From positions 686,396,583 to 686,460,582 of the forward strand of contig NC_081412.1 of the NCBI RefSeq assembly GCF_030272615.1: a DNA stretch of 64,000 bases. The letters are read 5' to 3'. This document shows, piece after piece, positions 23,815 to 35,962 of this stretch (position 1 is its first letter; the number at the start of each line of letters is the position of its first letter). The translations under genes were made by a program, and so were the position numbers. A model generated the notes under the pieces. That model saw only the letters and a program-made list of their open reading frames with translations. It did no database searches and was not told where the DNA came from. Origin of the DNA: Cryptomeria japonica. Its lineage: Eukaryota > Streptophyta > Pinopsida > Cupressales > Cupressaceae.

Positions 23815-23989
23815 CTGAGAAGGCCTTAAATGAAGTCCATAACAATATTTGAGGCACTCATTCAAGTGGTCTTACCCTTTTGAAAAAACTCATACGCTTG
23901 GGCTATTATTGGCCGGCTATGGAACAAGATTCTTTTCAAATAGCAAGAACATGCAAACAATATCATATCCATGGGAATTTGATTCATGC
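23815..23989 (+). pseudogene. Integrase zinc domain (element B, continued)
   Basis: Resumes the frame broken at 9418. The text reads VHNNI, a stop, then GTHSSGLTLLKKLIRLGYYW and ARTCKQYHIHG, the H2C2 zinc domain. The first of the paired positions is a stop and the second Cys has become Tyr, so the domain is dead. It is broken again at 23989 by element J. Confidence 0.8.
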
Positions 23990-25109
23990 GGGCAAGTGCA
24001 AGCTAATGAGTCACAAATTCGTGGAAGTTTGCGTGTTGGAAAACGTGCTCTTATAAACGGGGGCACTTTTATGCTTCTGGCTCCTGAGCTGAAAGGTAAC
24101 AGGGGCCCAAAGCAAAACCCGTTTTAGAACAAAACGGGGGCCCATTTTTTAAAAACGGGCCCCCGTTTCTAAATTGTATTTTTCTTTTTTTTTCCACAAG
24201 CCGCCCTTGTTTGAAAACGGGGGCCCATTCTGTAGAATTTGATTCCACAACCCGCCACTTGTCTCCGGATTAGGCCTGGGATAGGCATGGGATGGCCACA
24301 CCTGAGACATGGACTTGCAAATTCAAATCTCCATGAATGAAAGCACAAATATGAACTTCTGAAATAGTTTATGTGCCTCTAATCAGAGAATTTTTATACA
24401 AAATTAAAACCCATTTCATATTATACTATCTAGATTCTAAATATGTAAATTTATTTAAAATTTGATTATTTTATCTATTTTTCATTTAATTTATACTAAA
24501 TCGGGTCCATAAATTTAAAATATTAACTAATTTTGTTAATTTAATAACTTTTTTATTTTAATGAATTTTGGAAAAAAATTTATATGTCATCAATCTACAC
24601 AAAATTCTTTTGTATTTTAAAAAAATAAAATAAAAAAATGTTAAGTTTACGTCAAATTATGTGGGTCATACACATCAAATTTTTAAAAAGATAATTACAA
24701 CTATTAAAAAATTAATTAAAAAAAAAATATTAGAAAAAAAAATATAGAAAAATATGCTCATCAATCTTCAATGTGCTACAAACCATTTCCCAAAACAGTT
24801 TGAGAAAATAATTTTAATTGTGTCAAAAGTGTGGGTCGTACACATGCATGGTATGGTCCTGAAACAGGCATTTTTAAAACATAGTTTTTAGAACTCCATT
24901 TAAAAAGTTATTTTTTATTATGTGGGTATTAAAATAAATTACATATTTGGAAACTTCACTCAAAGGGCTATCTTTTATGTTATTGACTTTTTCCAAGATT
25001 CAATCTCTAAGTGTTTCAAAATTTAAGCTCAAATGAGATAAACACTGAAAATTAGGGAAAACACTTTCACTTTTTGGCCAAAAAGTGGACTCATCTTCTT
25101 GCACTGACC
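23990..25109. mobile_element. Possible TIR DNA transposon J
   Basis: 1,120 bp inserted in B's integrase at CATGC (23985-23989 and 25110-25114); B's frame is continuous if it is ignored. The ends are imperfect inverted repeats: the left begins GGGCAAGTGCAAG..ATGAGTC, and the right, reversed, begins GGTCAGTGCAAG..ATGAGTC. No transposase is visible, so it would be non-autonomous. The flanks could also be read as a 9-bp duplication with two changes (GATTCATGC/GACCCATGC), which would suggest a MULE. A perfect 12-bp inverted repeat lies at 24132-24143 and 24157-24168. Confidence 0.5.
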
Positions 25110-25114
25110 CATGC

Positions 25115-26040
25115 ACCAGCATAAGAACTTCATGCTTCGGCAACATCTTGGCCTTTCTGCCAATGGGGTCTTGATCTAGTAGGAAAAATAAATCATTCTT
25201 CATCTAATGGTCACAAATTCATCCTCGTAGCTACAAAATATTTCACAAAATGGATTGAAGCAGTACATCTCACAAATATCACAGGGAAACAAATTGCTGC
25301 ATTTATCTTGAACTACATCATATGTCGCTATGGAATACCCATGACCATTATCACTAATAATGGGCGACCATTCAAGAATCAGGATGTACAAGAACTATGT
25401 GAGAAATTCAAGATCCAACACAAATTTTCCACACCCTACTATCCACAAGGGAATGGGCAAGCAGAAGCATCAAACAAAACTATTTTGAAAATCCTTAAAA
25501 AGACAGTGAATGATGCTGGAAGAGATTGACATATTTAGTTAAACCCTACTCTATGGGCCTACCGTACCAGTATCGGCACACCAACAGGTGCCACACCTTT
25601 CTCTCTTGTATACAGATCAGAAGCAATATTGCCAATCGAAGTAGAGATGCTTCTTTATGAGTATCATTAAAAGGTCTTATTCCAGATGAAGAACAACGAG
25701 TCTCTAGACTGCAGGAGTTAGAATTGATCCATGAACGAAGACAAAATGCCTTTGATCATTTAAAGGTATATCAACAAAGAATGTGTCGAAGTTATAATCA
25801 TAGGGTCAAACCATGAGTCTTTCAAGTTGGGGAACTAGTACTAAAGGAAAATCCACGAAACCAGTCAGATCGAGAAAAGAAACGAAAGTTTGAACCAAAC
25901 TGGTTAGGTCCATTTGTGGTCACAGCAGTATTTGGATCAGGAGCATATCAGCTATCAACTCAAGACGAGGATCAGCTCGAGGAACCCATCAATAACATGC
26001 ATATGAAGAATTTTTATGTCTCAAAAATCCGAAAACAGTG
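25115..26040 (+). pseudogene. Integrase core and C-terminal part (element B)
   Basis: Homology runs from WPFCQWGLDLVGKI (about 25150) through HKFILVATKYFTKWIEA, the core, and TPYYPQGNGQAEASNKT, which keeps the catalytic Glu. It ends in the C-terminal module NWLGPFVVTAVFGSGAYQL and NNMHMKNFYV. The second catalytic Asp is Asn (TNNGRPFKN, about 25355), where element A has DNG. Stops and shifts from 25530 on break the frame. The match to A's integrase is clear along the whole length. Confidence 0.85.
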
Positions 26041-26210
26041 AAAAAGCAGAAAATCCCAAAACAGTGAAAAAGCAAAAAATCTCAAAACAGTGAAAAAATA
26101 GAAAATCCAAAAATAGTGAAAAAGCAGAAAATCCAAAAACAAAGAAAAAGTAGAAATTACAAAAACAGTGAAAAACAATGTAAAAAAAAAATCAAATATG
26201 AGAAAAAGTG
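26036..26210 (+). repeat. Tandem repeat of about 26 bp after integrase of B
   Basis: Five or six units of AAAACAGTGAAAAAGCAGAA followed by AATCCC, diverging to the right. It follows the integrase stop directly. Confidence 0.75.
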
Positions 26211-26219
26211 CAATAAAAT

Positions 26220-27800
26220 AGATGGTGAAAACCTGGCAAACAGGCGCTATCTGTCAGCTAGCTCTTCCATCTATTGGTTCATGCATCCTTCCACTTGCAT
26301 TCTTTTCCATCAATGTTGTTCATATCCATCATAAAGCCTTTGTACATACGTAGGCATCCCAGGTGATTTCTCGTCATGGTTTGGATCATTGACTATATCA
26401 TAACAAGGTTTGTTTCTAGGTTGGGGGCAAAATCTTGAACCTGGCTGGGGGCAAAAAGTTTCGATCATTTTGAACTTAATCAAACAAGTAGAACAACAGA
26501 TAGACAACACTGGTCAAGCGAAAAACTGAGATACATCCAGCATTGAACATAAGATCACATTGTCAACCATTAACTATCACATATCAATCTAAACATGACA
26601 AAACACATATCAATGGATGATATATCTTGACTCATGATTTTAACAATTTGGCAATAATGGTTCAACTATTTTATTTTGATTTTCGCTATCATGATTTTTG
26701 AGTAACTCTAGGATGTCTTTGACTAGAGGAATGAGGAAGGAACGTGATATTTTTCTTGTCTACTGTCTGTAAATTAATCATTCATATGTGCAAAGTTGTC
26801 TCAGGACATGATCATTAGAGTATCATGGAAGACATTTCAGACTTGCATATAGAAATGGTTAATACTGCCTGTTTTATGCAAGCAACACTCAAGTCATCTT
26901 GGTTCAATTATACCTCGATGCTTGTGCTAACTTGCAATATCAAAACCTAGGAAAGTAGTGCTCAGGTCATTATGCTTCAATTATACCATTGATGTTTGCA
27001 CCCACTTCCCACATTTTAAAGGCTCAATGATGAAACAAAGTAATGACTCCATGACCGGTCCGATCATTGCATTTCATTTCATTTTTGCATTTGCATTTCA
27101 TTCTGCATAGGATCACAATGCTCATCTTTTCCAAGGCCAAAGACTAACATGGTGTTATCTCTCTTATTACGTGATTGAGTACATTGGACAATAACAAAAA
27201 TAATTAATTCATTCATCCTGCATGATAAGTTAGTTCATCTCATGTAACCATTGCATACTAGGGAATCATTCATATAAAGCATCAAATCATTCATTCATTT
27301 AGTAAGATCATTGCATGGAATTCATCTAATCTCAAATCATATGAAATAGCACCATTAAATTGCATTGCATCCATATCATATTAACATGCATGAGAAATTC
27401 ATAAAAATATCATAAACATAGAAAGTATTGCATTGCACATGCATCACATAATAATTATAAACATCACCATACATATTTGCATTTGCATACATCATGTAAA
27501 TACTGCATCATCATATATCCATCATCTAGAATTCATAATCATATAGAAATTAAAGCATACATCAAGCATACATCATGAAAGTAACATCACAACATAATCA
27601 TATATCAAATAGAATGAATCCATCATCTCATAGGTCATGTAGAGCGAATAGGATCAATTGCATATCATATCATCAAAACAAGATCAATTTCCAAGGTACA
27701 ATGATATCATAAAATATATGAGATACATCACAAATATACATCACAGGAATCATCAATATCTCATCACAAAAAGGTGTGTACATAAATGGGTCAATGTCCC
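26220..27800. other. Non-coding spacer of B
   Basis: No gene. It contains two near-repeats of GGTTGGGGGCAAAA (26420-26460). At 27070-27700 it is a simple-sequence-like stretch rich in CATTTG, CATCAT and ATCATA. Confidence 0.5.
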
Positions 27801-27948
27801 ATATCAGTGTGACCACTAGGATGCGGAGCAAAACTCTGTCCTGATGCGGCAGGTAGAGTAACACCAGCTGGTACCCTTGTACCTAAGTCCCCACCTGGGG
27901 GAGCTCTCTGAAGTGGCCTTGTCACTCCTTGACCCTCAGTCTGGGTCT

Positions 27949-28593
27949 GTCTTGATCTCCTGCTTAGGTGTGAAAATCCTGGAGCTTTCTAATCAGGAGG
28001 AACAACAGTAAAGTATAAGGTCCTATAATACTCAGCCTCTCGGATCCCCTGGCGCATCATTTTCAAGACAGTCTTCCCTGAAATAGACTCTGCTGACAAC
28101 TGTATTTGTGCCTCAGCCTGCTAACACCTATCCCTAGTTGTGTCTCTCTCGACTAGGAGAGAAGCCATCTAAGTCTCTAGCTGGGCCATCTAAGAGTCCC
28201 TCTTTGCTGATCAACTCTCTAGCTACTAAACCTGAGCCTGTAAGTCCGTAATCTGAGCCTGCTGCTGATGAGACGAGTCTTGATCTCCTGCTTAGGTGTG
28301 AAAATCCTGGAGCTTTCTAATCAGGAGGAACAACATAAGGTCCTATAATACTCAGCCTCTCGGATCCCCTGGCGCATCATTTTCAGGACAGTCTTCCCTG
28401 AAATAGACTCTCCTGACAACTGTATTTGTGCCTCAGCCTGCTAACACCTATCCCTAGTTGTGTCTCTCTCGACTAGGAGAGAAGCCATCTAAGTCTCTAG
28501 CTGGGCCATCTAAGAGTCCCTCTTTGCTGATCAACTCTCTAGCTACTAAACCTGAGCCTGTAAGTCCGTAATCTGAGCCTGCTGCTGATGAGA
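27949..28593. repeat. Direct tandem duplication, unit about 328 bp
   Basis: The segment starting GTCTTGATCTCCTGCTTAGG at 27949 is repeated from 28277. The copies are nearly identical apart from an 8-base gap and a few changes, so the duplication is much younger than the surrounding gene decay. It lies in the 3' part of the antisense plant mobile domain gene. Confidence 0.85.
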
Positions 28594-30190
28594 AGACATC
28601 CTAATGAGGATCCGTCGAGGTGCCTCTGCTTGTGGCTGCTCAGCCCGTGATACTGTCATGGGTACCTGCTCAACCGGGGGAACCTCCTGCTTTGGAACCT
28701 CATTCCCTTGATCCCCTGGACTTGATCTCTTGTGTCTGACCACCTGGGCCATCCAATCTGTATATACATCTCTGGCAGATCTAGAACTGCTAGCTCCTGG
28801 TGTACCTATCGTGGCCACTACCATTGCTTGACCATCTCCCCCATCATCATCTCCCCATCCCCCCCATCATCATCTCCTCCATCATCATCTCTAGCATCAT
28901 GATCTCCTGCATCTCCTCCATATCCATATCCATCTCCGCTATCATCTATGCCTCCACCTCCTCCCCCCCCACTATCCCTCCGTCGTCTAGGAGCTCTGCT
29001 TTCATAGCCTCTCATCATCCTCATCTAAGACTGACAATGGCTCATCCGGATGTGTCAGCCTCAGAAACCTATGTACAGTACAATGCGCAACATACTCATG
29101 TGTTATCCTGCTATCCATCACACTTGGAAAATAATCCCAATCTAGAGGCCCCAATGATCGATATCTACACATGCGTAATCATATGAAATAGAAGGCCCCC
29201 AAGTAGCCACATCCAATCTCTAGCGAGCATAATGAGTTGTACCCTGTGGTATCCCCTATATCTTGCCATACTGTCTCAACACCCTCGTACAAAGGAATCA
29301 CTTGATGACATAGGATGTCGATCTAATTAGATATCACGTCATGAATATATATGATATCTCCACTGCATCCTCGGGCCAATCTCAATCCTTGTATGGCCTC
29401 CATATCACAATAACCAGATCATTCAAGGTTCGTTGCTAGTACTCCAATTTTCCCAGCTTTCGCTAGACAATGATACCTGGATACCCATCAACATAAGGCC
29501 TTCCTATAGGTCTCTCTCTGTTAGCCAATGGTTGTGATAGGTAAATGCTCCCAGACCCATATCTGAAGCACGGTCACTCCTATTGATAAAATAGCTGATC
29601 CCTGGTACACAACTCAATGCAGGTCATGATACAAGTGCACTAGCATACATGACCCCCATGCAAATTGGGTCCCCTCTGTCACCATCTGCTCAAGTAGACG
29701 ACCCCATCCAACAGATAATCCCTTTGACCTATGATCAGAACAAAGGAAGCCTCCAATAAATCTGGTAAGCACAGTCGGTAATATGGCATATCCTAGCTCT
29801 AGCATCTCCTGCCACGCAATATCATATCCACCTATCTCATCATCCTCAAACACTCGACAAAGTGCATCTTTCCCACCTCGCTCGCTGAGATCGTAATATA
29901 CTAGATCACCCATCACAGGGATGCGTAGAATTCGGTAGACATCCCCAGGTGTCACCGTCATCTCTCCCGTCGGCAAATGAAAAGTATTATACTTGCCATG
30001 CCAGCGCTCTGCTAAGGCTATCAATAATCCCTGATTTATCAAAGGTCGGGGCATGTAAAGAAGGGAAGGTAAACCACACCTGCCAATGTGGTTTTGCTCC
30101 GACTGGCTAAGGCGGGGTATCAGCATCCATGTCTTTGGGAAGCGCTCCTGAGACTGAAGAATAGTAAAGTGCTCCTGTAATCAAATCATC
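28546..30190 (-). pseudogene. Antisense plant mobile domain (PMD) protein in element B
   Basis: The open stretch 30126-29614 reads as a plant mobile domain, the fold found in MAIN/MAIL proteins and in some gypsy elements. Marks are LINQGLLIALAERWHGKYN, the LPTGEMTVTPGDVYRILRIP motif, the block WGRLLEQM and, in the broken part near 29560, VTVLQIWVWEHLPI. Downstream 29600-29030 is full of stops. Then come an Arg/Gly/Asp-rich part (29024-28818, made of ATC/CTC repeats) and a Gln-rich end (28824-28546). It runs opposite to B's pol, between pol and 3' LTR, a place where Tat elements are known to hold extra antisense genes. Function in the element is unknown. Confidence 0.75.
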
Positions 30191-31436
30191 TCATCATATT
30201 TGTTTCTTGATTTATCTATCTATCAAATCAATCTATCTATTGGTCTATTTTGCTCAATTGAGGTTTTTATCAAATTTTGTTGGGTCCCTATCAATGACAC
30301 TCATCTATCATGAGGTCATTATCAATCCTATCTCATCTCATGCGTACATTGAGATAATCAGGACTGATCATCAAATTTATCAATCAAGAGCGTCTAATTT
30401 TATCAATTAGATAGCTAATCAAATCTTACCTTATCAAAATAAAAAATCAAATTAAATCGAAAAACAAAAAATCATTAAAACCTCATTGCCAAATCTTAAA
30501 AAATCGTCAAAAATAGAAAAAATCAAAAAATTGAAACAATTAAAAAAGGAAAAAAAAAAAAGGAAAAAAAAAGGAAAAAAAAAAAAAAAAAGAAAAAAAT
30601 AAAAAATAAAAATTAAAACAAAAAAAATCTAACTCCCCCCCTGCGGTTGCACCCACGGTGGTGCCTGTGGTGCCTCCTACGACGCCGATGACGATTGCGG
30701 TGGCGGCCATCGCTAGGGCACCTCCGCCCCTCCTCCCGAAAATACCAAAAAAAAATGCGAAAAACAAAAAAGAAGGCATTTAAAAAAAAAATTTATGTAT
30801 TGTTTTTAAAAAAAAATGCATACATAAATAAAAATTTTTGAGAAGTGAATTGAAAATCCGGAAAAACCCATTTCATAAATTGAAAAACCCATCTCAAAAA
30901 TATAATTTTTTTTCACAACCCATCTAGCGAAAATGCTAAAAAATGATTTTTATTCAAACAACTAATTTTTTTAGAAAACAACTAAAAATTAACAAAGCTG
31001 AGTTTTCTCGAAGTATGTACTGGTGGACCGTATGTCGGAGGACGCTTATATCCTTGAACTCGCTCGAACCTATGCTAGTGGTACGGGATCACCATTTCCT
31101 TCTTCTAGAACAAATTTTCTCAAATAACTGAAGTGCACAAATGAGGAGTGGTAAAAAGAATTCACCTTTTTAAACTCATAATGGGGCATTTAAGTGGGAT
31201 TTTTATTCCACTCATTTTTAATCATTTAATCAACTAATCAGCCTGGCAGAGCAGCGTTTTCAAATTTCTTATCAGGAAATGAGTCGGATTGACTCTGAAA
31301 ATCTCTAAAAATCAGAAAATCATTAAAAATCTAAAAATTTCAAAAATTTCAAAAATTTTAAAAAAATAAAAAAAATAAAAAAATCTCAAAAAATTCAAAA
31401 ACATTCGAAAATTATCTGATTCATCTTCCGAGGGGG
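30191..31436. other. AT-rich spacer with A-tracts
   Basis: No gene. It holds an A/AAAG-rich tract at 30530-30625, a short GC-rich island at 30636-30735 (GGCGGCGG-type on the minus strand), and A-rich repeats of AAAATTTC type at 31310-31420. It ends in CCGAGGGGG, which resembles a PPT. Confidence 0.5.
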
Positions 31437-32769
31437 TGTTGGGACTCATTAAATTTGAGTCAAGTTTAGAGGCCCATTTCAAAATTTTGCTTTGCATTTC
31501 CAAATGATCATAAATGAGTCAGTTTGAATGGCCTAGTTAGAGAGAGGGTAAAATGGAGTCAGTTGATTTTTAGAGGGTAAGGCTCGGGAAACATGTCCTA
31601 CTCCTTTCATTTGGCCTATTCAATGATGTGCAACTTTCAGAATTCAGTTTGGATAAGTTTATCAGGTACCCATTTCAAGGGGTGAGCTGAAAGTGCATTT
31701 TAGGCACAAATGCAGATTTTATTGAGTAGCCTAGTTTGAGTGTTTATATCTTTTGCCCTGTTGATTTTCATGAAGAAATTAAAAATGGATTCAATTCTAT
31801 GCATAAATGTGAGTCAGCATGAAAATTTTCAAGTCTTAATGAAATCATTTGCTCAGTTTTTGAAGATCAATCCATTTGCAGTTTGTGTGGTTTGACTAGT
31901 CCCTGTTTCAGCTGCTAGTCGGAGCCCTATTTTGCATAAGTGGAAAAGTTGCCTCAGTGAGTGTCATGTCAAAATGTTTGTTTCAAGATATTATTGGTAT
32001 AAATAACAATCTATGTTTCTAGTTTCAAGCTCCTACCAATTCGTTTAGTCAGTTTTCAAAAGGGTTCTTTGAACCATCATTTTCAGTCTTCCACACTTTC
32101 ATTGTTATATCAGTTAAAGTGGCCATTTTCATGAGCGCACTATTTGTACCCAGTCAGACTTTTGGTTGAACTGAAAATTCAAAGATTTAATATGTACTTC
32201 AAGGTACCTGTGTTTCAAATTTGAGGGTCTACTGAGGTCGTTTGATATTTTTGAGAAAGGCATCATGTGTTGCCAGAACATTGACTTCATCAGGTCCGCA
32301 GTGTCGACAAAGTCTGTTGGTCATTTTTTATGATTAATATCTCTTTGCTCAGGACTTGTCTTGAGAAACCGTTTGGTAGAATTCATGCTTGTATATCAAA
32401 GTACACGCCTGTTAGATGGTGAGGTCCAGAAAGGTGTTCTGACCACTTTGAAAATTATGTCTTCGCGATTAAATGCGAAAAATGTGGCGTAAGTGCCTGA
32501 AAAATTGCAAAATTCAATTTAATGAACTGAAAAATGGTGCCAATCGATTCTAGAGGTACGTTCAAGGTGTCTGAGGCATTTCGGAGGTCAGTTGCATGAA
32601 AACGAATTTTTTTTTAGTCGGACCAACTTTGGGGCCCGACTTGGCTCATGCCCATGAACTAAATTTTTTGGTGAAATGTTCTTATTTCATGGCGAGGCAT
32701 ATCAATATTGGCTCGGTTGTAATTTGCCAGTTGGACAGTGAGAGAGCAGAGACACTCCAACACCAAATA

Positions 32770-33410
32770 CAAATTTGAATGTGGCAAATTAGAGGATTTT
32801 GACATTAAGGATGCTGTTGGAGGCCTTGTCTATTGTATGGAACACCTTGAGGAGAATCTAGATGATTGGTTTGCAGAGCAATTGGAAGGTTATTTAGATG
32901 ATGATTATCTTGTTTTTGACTGTCCAGGTCAAATAGAGCTTTATTCACACTTTCCTGTATTTCGAGCTTTTGTTGATCAACTCAAGCATTGGAACTACAA
33001 TGTTTGTGCTGTATATTTGCTTGATTCGCAGTTTCTTTCAGATATAACAAAGTACCTAAGTGGTTGTATGCCATCTCTTTCAGCAATGATTCAACTTGAA
33101 TTGCCTCATGTTAATATCCTGACTAAAATGGATCTTGTTAAGAACAAGAAAGAGATTGAAAAGTTTCTTGATCCAGATATAAGGTTGTTGTTGTCAGACC
33201 TCAATCAACACATGGCTCCATGCTTTGCAAAATTAAACAGGTCACAGGTAGAATTGATTGATGACTACAGTATGGTGAACTTCTTACCTCTTGATATCAC
33301 AAAAGAGAACATCATACAATACATCTTGTCCCATATTGACAATGCCATTAAGTTTGGAGAAGATGTCGATGTTAAGGTTAAGGATTTTGATCCTGATTTT
33401 AATGCTGCAG
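32770..33410 (+). pseudogene. GPN3: GPN-loop GTPase 3 fragment (5' truncated, intronless)
   Basis: Clear similarity to GPN3, a GTPase needed for assembly and nuclear import of RNA polymerase II. Seen: GGLVYCMEHLEENLDDW, the G3 motif DCPGQIEL (about 32920), LLDSQFLSD, LSAMIQLELPHVNILTKMDL with the G4 motif TKMD (about 33125), and the C-terminal VKVKDFDPDF. The start is missing: there is no P-loop (G1) and no Gly-Pro-Asn loop. The remaining 210 codons are open without introns, which suggests a processed copy, though I see no poly(A) or target repeat. The frame runs on past the natural end to 33601 without known homology. It cannot work as a GTPase. Confidence 0.8.
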
Positions 33411-33601
33411 AAAGATGCTATGGCAGATCAAGTGTTTGGCAAAGGGGTTGCAGGAAGATGCAAAGTAAATGCTCCAAACTTCAGCTGGTATCCTCTCCTC
33501 CCTCGAGTGCCCTCCTATCTCCAAAAGCTCTTCGTGGTGTTGGTAGGAGGGCATTTGCAGTTTTAATAAACAAATGCCAATCAAAGCATCCTCCCTGCTG
33601 A

Positions 33602-35711
33602 ACGTGGAGTTTGGGAAGCTGCAGAAATTCCCAAACAAATGCACAGGGCAGCCTCCTCCCTGACGTGGTGGATGGGGAAAAAAGTTTAAAACAAATTAAT
33701 GTATATGGAAAATACAATTTCGACCCTGGCAGCAGTCTCTCTATGTTTGGTATGAAGCAAGGTGCATTATAAACTCCAGCAAATGCAAAGCTCCCATTAA
33801 AAAAAACACTCAGAAGACCTTCAAAAGTGCAGTCCCAGGTGAAGTGCATTATCCCACATTCGCAGGGAAGTGGGATTTTATGCTATTTATAAGAAATAAG
33901 ACACCCATCTAATGTGTCAAAGCCACAAAAGGCTTTTCATGAATGGTGTTGTGGGCACCCAAGGTAGACCCCACGCGCCCGAGCACGCTTCTCGAGGTGA
34001 CCAAGGAGGTTGGCTAAGCAACGACAAGGTAGACCCCACGCAGGCATGTATTCCGAGGCGGGCAAAATTTTGCAAACAAAGGGCAGATTAACTACTGAGC
34101 AGGTCCCAAGCAGATCGATGGTTGGCGTGATTTCACAAGCCGAAGATGCACACTAGTTAGCCATCGCGAAATGGCTAAAAGCAGAAGGTCAAAAATGAAG
34201 TGCTCAAATGGTGAAGGTTAAAGACCCTGCAAGTTCAGGAGATCTCACGGTCGGCGCGACTTCGCGAAGGAAAGATGCTCACCAGTTAAGGTCTGTGAAA
34301 TGGCGAAAGGTAGGTGGTAGGATGACATGGTGGTCCAGCTCGTGGGTCCTGTCCAATGGCACTGACGTGGCGTTGAGGTGGCAAACACATGGCGATGACG
34401 TGGCAGTCCACCAAGCAGTCCAGTGGCGATGACGAGGTGGATACATGGTGAAAGATGATGTGTCATCCCAGTTGGCACCCAGTGGGTCCCATCAATGAAT
34501 CATAGGTCGCCACGTGGCAGGACACAGGGTATGTAAAATGGGTGAAAAATTAAAATTAAATGTATAGTTGAAACTATACAAGAAATTTAAAAAATATAAA
34601 TGACAGAGCCACATGAATGATTAATTTGCCTAGAGGTCTATTTTTGGTCAAAATACTAAGTATTATATATTGTCGGAAAGCTCTCGAGATAAGGAATTTA
34701 ATCAGGTAGTTAATTTTAACAAATATGAGATATTTTAAGAGAAGTTTTGATGGGAAAGAGAAAGGGATTGAAATTCAGTTAGAAAAGGGGACACTTGGCA
34801 GTGTGTTATGCAGATCTGATCTTTCCCTCCTCTTCTTATTCTCAATTCTTCTCAATTGTAAGGGTTCCAGAATTCTGTTAGAGGGGCTCTAGCTTTCATG
34901 GCTTCCAATTTTGAGTTCTCTTCAAAATTGTGCAGGGCAATGTCCTTTTCCATAGACTAGAGTTTCTTCTTGTTGTAAATGTTTTCTGTTGCAGTCACAT
35001 ATATGTAAGGCATATACAATTTATTGGATTGTCTTCAGGCATTCTTCATTTTCAATAAATCCAATTTTCAAGGGAGTTTGGGTTTATCCTCCTAAATGAG
35101 AGTGTAATTCTTGTTCTTAGGCATCCTTTATAGAAGGGATTTAAATTCTATGAGCAGAAATTATGAATCTGAATTATTGTTTGGATGTGTATGATCCTCT
35201 GTCTAAGCTTAGAATGCATTTTTGTAAGGCATTAATGTAGGGATATCTTTACTCAAATAAATTGGATTTGCAATAGAGGTTTTCATTTACAGATTGATGT
35301 ATGACTCGGTTGCCCTTGGATAAGGCACTGATCTTGCAGATTGGGGAGATTCTTAGAGATTTTAAATCAATATCCTCATTTAATTTTATTTTTGTAATGT
35401 TAGTTTGTTCTATCCATCTCAGGATTCAAATATTATTGAGTTGCAAGTGTGGATCTAGCCCATCTGCAGTAACCTCTTAGTTTTTGAACCTTTTGAGATC
35501 CATCTGCTTTTTATGATGCAGTCTTGTGTGTAATGGGTTTGATTAAATGCATCATAGGTACACCCACCTAGGTTTTGCAGAGCCTAAAGAGTAGAAGGAT
35601 TTAGGTCCTTGTTATGTTGTCCAAGCCCTGAAGTGTTTCATTGATTGAGATTGGCTATCTCATAGATAGATTTGTAGGTGTTCTTGGGTTAACCAGATTT
35701 GGTGAACAACA
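33602..35711. other. Non-coding right part of K
   Basis: No supported gene. A GC-rich part (33950-34520) has two copies of GGTAGACCCCACGC (33963, 34029) and several ATGACGTGGC phrases. From 34640 to 35690 the DNA is AT-rich and resembles an LTR or 3' UTR. Confidence 0.4.
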
Positions 35712-35962
35712 GGAGGCATCCTCACATCAATATTTATCAACCAACGTCTGGGGCATCATATCGAGATTTATCATCTCCAAGATCGAAACCGCATCATATC
35801 AAGATTTATCATCTCCAAATCAAATCAGTATCATATCAAAACCAAATCTGCATCAAATCAAGATCGAATTTGCATCCTATCAAAATCAATATCAGCAACA
35901 TCATCAATCGAGTTTTCTTTGAACCAACACTTAGTCACACATCGCTTCAAAGAGGGGTAAAA
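35712..35962 (+). other. 3' end of B internal region with PPT
   Basis: Short diverged repeats of ATCAAGATTTATCATCTCCAA (35757-35830). The segment ends in CAAAGAGGGGTAAAA (about 35948-35962) directly before the 3' LTR, the polypurine tract of B. Confidence 0.75.

Larger units (their letters stand above)
31437..35711 (+). mobile_element. Possible LTR-like insertion K carrying a GPN3 fragment
   Basis: Tentative. The segment starts TGTTGGGACTC and ends GGTGAACAACA, giving TGTTG...CAACA ends, with near-repeats GGGGG (31432-31436) and GGAGG (35712-35716). Its 4.3 kb has no gag-pol motifs, so it could be a very long solo LTR or a non-autonomous carrier. GPN3 homology lies inside (32770-33400). The part 33950-34520 is GC-rich with repeated GACGTGGC-like phrases. 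The only support is the termini; a second copy elsewhere would settle it. Confidence 0.4.

Noticed and set aside
28800-29186. Serine/isoleucine-rich + strand ORF
   Set aside because: Shadow of the ATC/CTC simple repeats that encode the Gly/Asp-rich part of the PMD protein on the other strand.
30540-30779. Phe-rich minus-strand ORF
   Set aside because: Produced by the A-rich tract; low complexity with no domain.
32738-33601. Functional GPN3 gene
   Set aside because: It lacks the P-loop and the GPN loop, has no recognisable promoter, and lies inside repeats.
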